NCBI GenBank assembly: GCA_037893245.1
Contig: JBAIAA010000095.1
Location: 1,324,217 to 1,388,216 of the forward strand
Direction: 5' to 3'
Origin: Crossaster papposus
Taxonomy: Eukaryota; Echinodermata; Asteroidea; Velatida; Solasteridae
Length of the DNA: 64,000 nucleotides
Shown: piece by piece, positions 32,101 through 44,100 of the stretch
How the letters are laid out: each line of letters opens with the position of its first letter
How positions within the stretch are numbered: the stretch's first letter is position 1
The notes under the pieces: generated by a model
What the model was told of the DNA's origin: nothing
Databases searched by the model: none
What the model saw: only the letters and a program-made list of their open reading frames with translations
Position numbers and translations under genes: made by a program

Positions 32101-35100
32101 GTTACAGCATTCAATTGAGTCGTCAAAGGTAGGATACACCATTTGCAGAACCATTTTTTTACTACCGAATTATTAAGAAATATTTTATTTGAAAGTAAAT
32201 AATGATTGTAGCATCCAGTACAATGATTTCGCTAGAGATCCTTTAATTGTTCAACAACAAATTAAAAAATTAATAAAAAAAACGCTCGCCAGACGGCGAT
32301 TTATAAAACAAAAACAAGAACAACATAAGAATCACTGGCCGACGCCGGTTAAAAAAAAAAACGTGCTTTTCTCGGCATCTTTGATTGTAAAACTTCGGAC
32401 AGGTCAGTTAAACGATATTTACTACAAAATACATCCCTCCCAATCCACCCATTCATGATAATTCAAGCAATTACCAATGGTGTATCATACCTTTAAACTT
32501 CAATTTGGTAAAAACCCCATGTTGGTACGACTACTTTAAGTTTAGAAGTTACAACATGTTGAGTAACGACATATTGAAATAAAGAAATAAAGAAAAGAGA
32601 GAAAAGTCCCCAGCAATGGCGACTTTGGTGCAAAGTATGGCAATGAAACTTAGCATGTTTAACCAGTTCGCCCGGGATTATTTTAACATCACCGAGCCGA
32701 GGGGCGGTATTATTTTTAACAAAACTCGATCCGAGGCGGGTTCAGGCCGATAGTGGCGGGAAGCACACCCACGCATTTCCGGCCTTGCTCGCTGCTGACA
32801 GACATTTCCAAACTTGAACTTGGCGTGTTTATGCGTCATCCGTTTTGAACGGATAACGCATAAACCTGTCACGAGCAAGGCCGGAAATGTCTGTCAGCAG
32901 TGAGCAAGGCCGGAAATGCGTGGATGTGCTTCCCGGTACCATCGGCCTGAACCCGCCTCGGATCGAGTTTCGTTAAAAATAATCCCGCCCCTTGGCTTGG
33001 TGATGTTAAAATTATCCCGGTGCGAACTGGTTAAAAAAAGAGGGAAAAAAAAGAGAGATTGGATTCGTTTGGATCGGGTCGGTTTGGAGAGTTCAAATCA
33101 ATTTCGGTTCAGATTATGTTTATATCAATGATGTTTCGCGTCGGTTTGACGTTTGGCATACAAGTCCGCGATCGTCAGTTTCAAACTTACGTCTACATTG
33201 GCCCTTAGGAAGTGCCAGCGCGTTGCCGTAGAAACCAGCCAGGCATCTCTCGCAGGTGAAGCCACCCGTGTTGTAGATACACTTCAGGCATTCGCCAGTC
33301 TCGCTGCATAGGCAAAGGACAAACATTGATAAATGTGACCTGTCATCACAAAATGAGCGTAAAGTCGGCAAAATCAACAATTGAGATATGGGTATTTCTA
33401 AATTCAGTTGAAACAGAGCTTTCCAATGGTATATAACACTTGGAGGTTTAATACTCAATATTTTTTTTATTTTAATTTTTTAGTCTGGAGGCTTAATACA
33501 GAGAATATGAGAAAACGGGCATTACTTGAGAGAAATTGTGTGAACGCGCAAACTTTTTTTTTTTTTTATCTGATCGTCCTGAAAAATTAGGAATCGATTG
33601 TTGGGGATTTAGTCTTTAAACCCCATATAATCTCAAAATCGACCACCCCTTCAAATTTTGACTTTGACTGGCCGTACTGGGAAATCACTCCGTGCGACTT
33701 TACGCTCATTTTGTGATGACAGGTCACAAATGTGACCGGCTCTACAAAAAGGTGTATTAAGTCGCACTGTGCACTATCATGTAATGGCCCGCTCAACGTT
33801 GAGAGGGTAAACATTTCATCAAAATGTGATTTTTGTTTTTGTCATGAATGACATCTTTAATACCGACAGTTTCAGGTTTCATTCAAGGAAATGTTGAGTT
33901 TGATAAATAAAGTGGCAAAAACAAAAATTTTGTAGTACAACAGAGCCGGCTATTTCAAAGCCTGTTTTCTCAGTTGTGTAATTTGACTTCCAAGAAAGTA
34001 ATCAATAATGTAAACACGTCATATCTCCAACATGAGAGGGACTATGGAGCTCTATTATATACCAAATGAAAGCTTACATTGTGGGCATGTATACAACTCA
34101 ATTTTACTATTTTGCGACATAATACACCTTTTTGTAGAGCCGGTCACAAATGTGAAAGGAATATGGATTTGGGGAATAGCATTTTAAAGAAAGTGAGAAT
34201 CAGTTTTACCTATTTAATTTCGAGTTGATGATCCGAATTTCCATTACAAAAACCTGGTACCCCTTAATGTTGTATACCATTAGAAAGCTTTTGTTCTGCA
34301 GAATCCCAAAATGATAAATATCTAATCTTTTTAAAAAAATTGACTTTCTAACTTATTTTGTAATAATAGATCAAATATTATTACATTTGTCCAGTTGGAA
34401 GTTATGTGTAAAATTTAGGGTATTTTACCTGTCGCAGTTTGCGACGGCGTTCTCGTCAATGTTACCGCTGCACTGACACGAGATGCATGCCACGGGGGGT
34501 CCGTTGCGGCCGAGGGGGTCCCCGAAGAAACCATCGGCACAGAACTCACAGCGGTTACCTGTATTAAATGAAGGACAAGCATGACATGGCGTGAACTGTG
34601 GGTAATGAAATAACTTTATCAGAGTTGTATTTGAGTTCCTGTATTAAAGTGCGGTCCCGAGCGCGGTCCCAAGCGCGGACCCAAGCGCGGTCCAAAGCGC
34701 GGTCCCAAGCGCGGTCCCAAGCGCGGTCCCAAGCGCGGTCCGAAGCGCGGTCCGAAGAGCGGTCCCAAGCGCGGTCCCAAGCGCGGTCCCAAGCGCGGTC
34801 CCAAGCGCGGTCCGAAGCGCGGTCCCAAGCGCGGTCCGAAGCGCGGTCCGAAGCGCGGTCCCAAGCGCGGTCCCAAGCGCGGTCCCAAGCGCGGTCCCAA
34901 GCGCGGTCCCAAGCGCGGTCCCAAGCGCGGTCCCAAGCGCGGTCCGAAGCGCGGTCCCAAGCGCGGTCACAAGCGCGGTCCCAAGCGCGGTCCCAAGCGC
35001 GGTCCCAAGCGCGGTCCCAAGCGCGGTCCCAAGCGCGGTCCCAAGCGAGGTCACAAGCGAGGTCACAAGCACAATCCCAAATCCAAACCCAAGTCCGGTC

Positions 35101-38100
35101 CCAAATCCAAACCCAAGTCCGGTCCTAAATCCAAACCCAAGTCCAGTCCTAAATCCAAACCCAAGTCCGGTCCCAAATCCAAACCCAAGTCCGGTCCTAA
35201 ATCCAAACCCAAGTCCGGTCCTAAATCCAAACCCAAGTCCGGTCCCAAATCCAAACCCAAGTCCGGTCCTAAATCCAAACCCAAGTCCGGTCCCAAGTCC
35301 AGACCCAAGTACGATCCCAAGTCCGATCCCAAGTCCAGTCACAAACTCTACGCCACTTACCCACATATCCCATGGGGCAGTTTGTGCACATGATCTCCCC
35401 GGTGCCTGCCATCTGCATGCACTCGCTTCCCCCAGGGCAGGGGCACGGCTGGCAGTCGTTGCTAGCACCTCGGGTAGCGTCGCCATAGTAACCCGCGGCG
35501 CACTGCTCACAATTGTCGCCAACGGTGTTGTCCTGACAGATACAGATTCCTGCAGAACGATGAGAAAAGACCAAGTCTCAAAAACAAGTCCGTGTCGCAT
35601 TTATTTTGCTATCAGAACCGTTGTTCATCCAGAAAAAAACACTGCAAGTGAAACCTGCGGATCCCCCTGGCATGGTACGTGTGCCCTTGGGCAAGGCACT
35701 TTGCCACTCATTGCTTCTCCCCACCCAGGAGTAAATGGGTACCTGTGAGGGCAGAGATTGTTATTGTGGTTGATGTTAGCTGCTTTGCGCCGTTATGGCA
35801 GCATTGAGCTGTATACTCCCCAGGGAGCTGAGATGGTATTTGGAATGTTTCATGGGCCCAATGACCGGGGTAATAATGTAAAGCGCTTTGATACACCCAC
35901 ATTGTGGGAGTCTAAAGCGCTATATAAGAACTAACAATTATTATTATTATTATTATTATTTATACAGTCAGTTAATAGTAAGGACACAATGACCTCATTT
36001 GACCCTGAGATGACCTTTGACCTCAAATGTCTCAAGTCATCTGAAGATTATTGCAACAATTGAAATATAGATAAAAGCAGTCATTTCGGGGGTCAGTAGA
36101 AAGTACAGGAATATAACATTTAAAAAAAAGTAACAATTTTGTAATAAGATTAATAACATTAAAACTGCTGCAAACTGCTTACTGGCTGGAATGACCTGAA
36201 ATATACAAATCAAATAAGTTAAGAGGGCCTAATATTTGGATCTTAACCAGTTCGGGCCGGATGACGTATATATAAACGCAAAGTTTTCCACAGATTCAAA
36301 ATGGATGACGCATAAACACGCCACGAGCAAGGCCGGAAATGTCTGTCAGCAGCGAGCAAGGCCAGAAATGTCTGTAGCAGCGAGCAAGGCCAGAAATGTC
36401 TGTAGCAGCGAGCAAGGCCAGAAATGTCTGTCAGCAGCGAGCAAGGGCGGAAATGTCTGTCAGCAGCGAGCAAGGGCCGAAATGTCTGTCAGCAGCGAGC
36501 AAGGGCGGAAATGTCTGTCAGCAGCGAGCAAGGGCGGAAATGTCTGTCAGCAGCGAGCAAGGCCGGAAATGTCTGTCAGCAGCGAGCAAGGCCAGAAATG
36601 TCTGTCAGCAGCGAGCAAGGCCAGAAATGCATGGGTGTGCTTCCCGGTACCATCGGCTTGAACCCCGCCTCAGTTTTGTTAAAAAATAATCCCGCGCGTC
36701 GTCTCGGTGATGTTAAAAATAATCCCGGCGCGAACTGGTTAAACAAGATCTTTCTTCAGAGACAACATTTGTTAAACATTATAAATCACACTACCTTCTG
36801 ATATTTACCAACAGGTTATTCCTCCTTGGATTAGCCGCGACGAGCAAGCATAAACAAAAAATATCAGTGGCTAGAAGCTTTTTGTTATTTCAAAAACATT
36901 TAAAGTCACCTGATGTAGCTTCGCAGAAGTCGGCGTGTCCGTTGCACTCGCAAGGGATGCACTGGGCAAACGGCCCCCCCTCGGGCGGGTCGCGCCGGAA
37001 CTTGCCGTCGCAGGACTCGCAGAACTGACCCACGTAGCCAACGGGGCATCGGCAGAGCTCCACAAAGTCCACCCGCTCCGCCCCGGGACCTATGGCGCGC
37101 CGAACGGTCGGGAAGTCAAAGTTGTCCATAATGCCTTGTGCTGTGTAGATAAAACAACAAAATCGTGTCGGGTTTGAAGTTTTTTGGAAGGAAGGTTCAA
37201 AAAAACAAAACAGGTATGCAACTTAAAAGCAGGGTTGTAGTCGAGCCCCTGCATGTCCTTTCACAAGTCCTTTCGTGAAGCCAGTCACAAGTCCCTTCAT
37301 AAAGGCAGTCACTGGATAAACAATGACAAAGGAATGCTTTTGTCAGAGCTGATTTGAATAGCTTGTGATTTGAATTGGAACTGAAGGACTTGTGATGGAC
37401 TTGCAGGGACTTACAGGGACTTACAGGGACTTACAGGGACTTGCAGGGACCTGTGATGGACTCGACTACATCCCTGCTTAAAAGTAATAGACCAGGGGCC
37501 AATTTCATCTAGCTGCTAAGCACACAATTTTGCTTAGCACAAAACAGTCTTGCTCAGTAAAAGCAGGTTACCAGCCAAAACTCCATGTGCTTTTTATGCT
37601 AAGCAAAAACCAGCTGAATACCAGTCACAAACAATATAGATCACCTGAAAATTTGGTTCGTAACCCTGTTTTTGCCAAGGTAGAATTTTCATGCTTAGCA
37701 AATTGTTGTGCTTAGCAGCTCCATGAAATTGGCTCAGGGATGATCGCTTAAAACGTTCCAAATCGTGGTGCCCATTTTGCACTACATACAATGTTAAGAC
37801 AAGTTCAGTAAAAAATATGAATTAAAAACCGAACAAACGATGTTGCATGTCAAAAGTTGAACACATTTTAAAAATGACAATCGTTTAGTTTATCTAAATT
37901 TTTGAAATTCACCAATATAATTATACTTTAATATGAACAACATCGCCTACATAAAACACGAAATGCCAAAAATATGCTTGTCACTGGGACTGTCCCTGCA
38001 GCTAGTCTCCGCCCACCGTTTTCCGTCGTTATTATACACACAAAAAATGTTATTATAGATATAAATGTGCAGTTTTACAGTTTATTTGTAAACATTTATA

Positions 38101-41100
38101 TTTGGAATTTACACACTTCTCAACAGTGTCTAAAACAAAAATGCAAGCTAAATATAACGGAATGCCACACGTAGAATGTGTAACCAACTTTAAAATCAGA
38201 CCTCAAACGTCCAAATCTTATGTTTGAAATGTGACCTGGCACCACGAAATGGGTGTAAAGTCTCAAAATTTAAAAGCTGACATTATTTACATTTCTAGAA
38301 AGAAGAAGTCCTTAGCTTTCAAATGATGTATAGTGTGTTGCTGTAGCTTATTCCTAGCCGCCGCTATAATCTTTTGAAATAGCTGAAGTCATGCTCCCTT
38401 GTTTTTGAGAAAACAGAGTTCAAAGTCCGTGAACCGTGCCAACTATACTACCAATCAGTGCAATTTAGCCACAAAAAAAACCACTTTAGAGTTTTAATTG
38501 AGCTATACAATTTTGGAATATGATAAAGAAATGTTTTTTGTATGTAAAAACGTTAACAACTCCAAAACGACTTTCCACTTGAAAAATTGACGTTTCGGCC
38601 AATAACTCGTTTTGGCAATGTGCGACTTTCCGCTCATTTCGTGGTGCCAGGTCACAAATGTTTGACGGCAGCCGGCACATTGGCTCAGCACTGGTTCATT
38701 TCGGTGGCGCCCGCCCGGACAAAGACGACAGTGTCTAAATGACTCGATTTCAAGTCCACACTTGCACAGTATCCAAAACGAAATCTAAAAAAATTGGTCC
38801 CAATGTTTGGTCCTTTTACCTCCGTCGGCATATGTTGCCCTGATCATGATCGCTGTCAGGTTGGTGAGAAGACGCTGGAAGTCAAAGGAAGACGGTCTCT
38901 GACCCCAACCTAACTCATCCTCCTCACGAAGTCTGCAAGAAGAATTAAAACAAAAATACAATCTTAGGATTTGTTCCTTTTCATTTCGCCACTGTGCTTT
39001 AACACGAGGGTTTTTTCCCAGGTCATCTGGTTTTCCTCCCTCCTGAAAAATCAAACACTTTCGATCTCAGGCTGTGCTCCGTAGTCATATATAAGTCGAT
39101 GTGGCCGGCTGCCGTAGGCGCCTTTACGTGCCAGCGACTCGACCACGTTGTAGCCGCGTCCTTCGCAATTCAGCACACCAGCTGCGAGTAAGGATGACTA
39201 GCCTCCTCAATTATTATTGTTATTATTATTATTAACACGAACCGTCCCAATTCCTTCCATCCCTCTTGGCCAAATATAGGATTTTGCAGGATTAAACAAG
39301 TTCGCGCCGGGATCATTTGAACATCATCGAGTCAAGGCGCGGGATTATATTCAACGAAACTCGATCAGAGGCGGGTTCAGGCCGATGGTACTGGGAAGCA
39401 CACCCACGCACACATTCAAGTGGGTAAATACCGTCAATAGGGGACGGGGCATTGTCCGACCGTCTTCCCTCTTTTGTTTGTACTCTAACGTTTTCGGATG
39501 ATCGCCATAGGATTTGCACACGAGTCTGAATCGGGGACCTTTGCGGAATAGGGGACCCCATTGTTCCCTTTGTCATACGTCCCCTATTTCAATCAAAAAC
39601 AAACGCAAACACCCAACACGCTGTAGAGTGTGGGGTACCTCTATTGTCCGACCAGTCTTTCCTTCTTTTGTTTTCCTTTGTCCCCTTAGAATTCTCGAAA
39701 TACATAGCGTTACGAGTGTGGGGTACTTCCATTTCTAAAGAGGGGACTGTGGGGTACCATTGTTCCATTGTTGCCCTTTTGTGGCCGGTACCCCGTAAGT
39801 GCCAGTTCGTAAATGCACCCACACATACAACCAATGACCTCTAATGACCCATAAATGACCTCTAATGACCCATAAATGACCTTTGACCTCAGTAATCCGA
39901 TGAAGAGTTGTGTCTTCCCACCCAAAGGGTCGATCACTGCCTCCGAATTTTATCAAAATCAATGAAAGTATGTACGTACCACTAGAAAAAGGCATAATGT
40001 GATTTTTAATTCAAAGCGGACACGGTCCTTAGCAGGATGTGATTTCAACAAGAGATTTCCACAATCACATTCAACGCACCAAATTTACATGGATGTGAAC
40101 CCAGTGGATGCAACTTTGAATCTTAACGACTTGTTTAACCCAGAATGTGAATTTGGACTAATGATGTGATTTTTTGTTAGCATTTAGATGTGATTGTGGA
40201 AATCTTTAGTTGAAATCACATCCTGCTAAGGACCGTGTTCGCTTTGAATGCAAAATCACATGCCATTTTCCTCGTGCAGAAGTTATACATTTTGTTTTAA
40301 AAGCTCAACCTGAAACTTTAACATGACACATACACATGACACATATAGAGATACGGGGCCAATTTCATAGAGCTGCTTAAGCATAACAATTGCTTAAGCA
40401 CAAAACATTCTTGCTTAGTAAAACAAGCTTACCAGCCACAACTCCATGTGATGTATATTATGTGTGATGGGTATTTAGCTGTTGTTAGCTTAGCATAACG
40501 ATCACATGGAATTTTGGCTCCTTACTTGATTTACAAAGCAAGGGTTTTTGTGCTTAACCAGTTTGAGCATATAAGTTTATACACGCAAAGTTTTTCCCAG
40601 ATTCACGTCACGTCACGTCACGAGCAAGGCCAGAAATGTCTGTTAGCAGCGAGCAAGGCCTGAAATGTGTGGGTGTGCTTCCCGGTACCATCGGCCTGAA
40701 CCCGCCTCGGATCGAGATTCGGTAAAAATAATCCCACTAGTCGGCTTGGTGATGTTAAAATAATCCCAGCGCGAACTGGTTAAGCAGCTCTATGAAATTG
40801 GCCCCAGGCCATACAGAATTTAGGACTGGGACATATGAAAATGCCCCCAAAACTTTGTATAGGCGAGACACAGAAAAAAACCGTTACTGCTATCAACCTG
40901 AAGGTGTAAGTCTGTGGCAGGATCCCCGGGGTGGGGTTACCCTGGGCGACGATAGGCGCAGATATAGTCAGACCGTTGCCCATCAGTATGACATCCTCCA
41001 CAGTCAGGCTAGGCTCCACCCCCACATGGCGGAACGTGAAGGTCATCTCCTGGCCGTAGCCCAACCGTTTATCACCAAGATACTTGTCTAGGGAAGAAAA

Positions 41101-44100
41101 AAAAACAAAAAACAAAAACCAAACAAAATAAAAACATGAGACATTACTTTGGCAAGTATCCCTTTTTTGGGGGTTCTAACTCGGGCTGGGATTATTTTGA
41201 AATTGACCACGCCGGGGCTCAGGATTTTTTATTTTTGTTTACGAACCTCGATCCCAGACGGGTTTAGGCCGGTTAGCTGTGGGTAGCACACCCTGATATT
41301 TCTATCCTCAGCCTCGCTCGCTCGCTCGCTGCGAGCCAGTCACTGACAGATATTTCCGGCCTTGCTCGTGTGTGTGACGTGTTTATCCGTCATTCGTCAT
41401 CACGTCCTCCGACATGAACTGGTTAAAGGTAGTATACACCATTGGTCATTGCTTGAATTATCACGAATGAGTAGATTTGGGGGGTTGTATTTATAGTAAA
41501 TATCGTTTAACTGAGCTGTCTGAAGTTTTACAATCATGGATGCCGAGAAAAGCACGAAAAATAGCGTTTTTTTTCAACCGGCTTCGAGCAGTTATTCTTA
41601 TGTTATCTTTGTTTTTTCGCGCTCGCCGTCCGGCGATCACGAATTTTTCATTATAAAATTCTATTTTTCGGAAGAATTACAGGATATCTAGCCCAATCAT
41701 TTTGCTGGATGACCAGAATCAACATTTACTTTCAGATGAGTAAGATATTTCTTAATAATTCGGTAGTAAATATTTTCGATATCTGCAAATGGTGTATCCT
41801 ACCGGTACCTTTAAACAGATTCCGGAAATCTAGGTAAAGAACTCGGACTTTTGCAGGTTGTCTGTGTGCATTTTGTTTCGAGCACAATCTTTAAACAAAC
41901 AAATTCTGAAAGATGATTCAGATTTTTCAGATTTTTCAGATGTTTTTACTTGTTTTTATTTTCTGCATACTTTTCGTGTTCTTCAAGGTTTAGTGGACAC
42001 CATTTTATTCCTTCAAATTGTCAGCTGTGCTACACCGTACAACACGGCCTGTTGACAGCTGCACGCTCAAGTCCATTGTGCTGTGCAGCTACCAGACAAT
42101 GGCTGCTGTGCAGTCATGCATATAATCCGGTGCAGTGAGGATTTATTACCGGCATTCAGGGTTTAAAGATGGGTTGGCCCGCCCTCTTATCCAATTACAC
42201 AAAAGTGTAAAAAAAATTATACGGTATCACTTGCTATGAATTACATAATTTCGTAACAAATCTTTGTAGGCCAAATAAATAAGTCCGCGGCCGGATGAAG
42301 CAATTTCAGTCCTGATTTAGCTGTTAGCTGCTCAGTAATTTGTTGGGTTAATTAAAATACATGTAGTATCAGGGTTGTAGTCGAGTCCCTGCAAGTCCGT
42401 TCACAAGTCCTTTCGTGAAGCCAGTCACAAGTCCCTTCATAAAGGCAGTCACAATAGTCCAGGCAAAATACATAATTTTGTTTTGTTGACCTCAAACAAA
42501 TTGCAACAAATTGTTTTTCACCACAGTGCACTTTTATAAGGTCCCTAGAATTACATACTAAAAGTCTACAAAAATCCAAGTGGTGGAAATATGTCTAATT
42601 TGCATAAATCGTTAATCCCTGCCATGTAATATGTTTATATTCCCATATTTGGGTATATATATTTTTCATTTTTTGAAAAGTTTATTTTGGTGATTCTACT
42701 TACATATCCTTACTTTAATAACATTTGCTAAATCATATACATGTAAGTGACTGAATAATTATGAGAACATAGTAATTATCAAAAATAACAACTTCGTGAC
42801 CCTATAAATGTGCGCATATTACACTGTCTCCAGATATCATCAAGTAATCAGTATTGACGTGCTTCAAATTCACCAAGTTGCTCACTGGCACAGTTATCTT
42901 ATTAAAACCTTATGGAAAATCATATAAACAATGATAACATTGTGATATTTAGCCCAGCAATCAACAACTGGGAAAAATCGTTTGTCCATAAATTGGGCTA
43001 AAAAGTAGGTGAAGGGTTGCCTAAGGTGAGAGACTTGAACAAGTTCAAGGAAACCCGCCAAATTTAAGATTTTTGTTGCTTACAATAATCATATCTACGT
43101 TAAAATGTATTTTGGGGATTTCCTTGAACTTGTTCAAGTCTTCCATGTTAGGCAACCCTTTAACAAATTTTTAGCCCAATTTATAGACACACCATTTTCC
43201 CCCAGTTTTTGTTTTCTTGGCTAAATATCACAATGTTATTATTGTTCATATGATTTTTCATAAGGTTTTAATATGATAACTGTGCCAGTAAGCAACTTGG
43301 TGAATTTGAAGCTCACCAATACTGACTACATGATGAAATCTGGAGACAGTGTAATGTGCGCACATTTATAGGGTCACAAAGTTGTCATTTTGGATAATTA
43401 CTGTGTTCTCATAATTATTCAGTCACTTATATGCTTAAAGGCCCAGTCCCATTGCCAATGACGCATAAATCACGCATAAATCACGCATAAATCACGCATA
43501 AAATTGGTTTGTGCGTGATTGTTCGTGGAGAAATTGGTCATTTTCTGGGGTTGTGCGTGGTCAGAATCACCGATGAATCGCGTATAAACTACGCATGTAT
43601 CACTTACAATCACTGACAAAGAACATTCCACGCACAATAATAATTTTGGTAAGTGATTGTAAGTGGAACATACGTGGATTGTGCGTGTTTTGTAAGTGAT
43701 ATGTGCGTGTTCTGTAAGTGATTCGTCAGTGATGTGCGTGCTAGGAGCCAGTTCCTGACGCACAAGCACTGACGGAACACTGACAGAACACGGACATATC
43801 ACGCACCTTCCACGTCCAAACTACGTACAAACTGCGCATAAACTGCGTATAATCGCGCACGTTGTGCGTGGAAATTTTTTTGAACCGTTCAAAACCGGCG
43901 ATCGCGCACAAACCCGTCTCCGCGTACAATCACTTACAAAAACTGATGCTCCACGTGTGAAACACGTGGGATTTACGCACATCACTGACGAATCACGCAC
44001 GAAGACAATTTTATGCGCAATTCATGAGTAATTCGTGCGCAAGTGCAGTGGGACTGGGCCTTTAGCAAATGTTATTCAAGTAAGGATATGTAAGTAGAAT

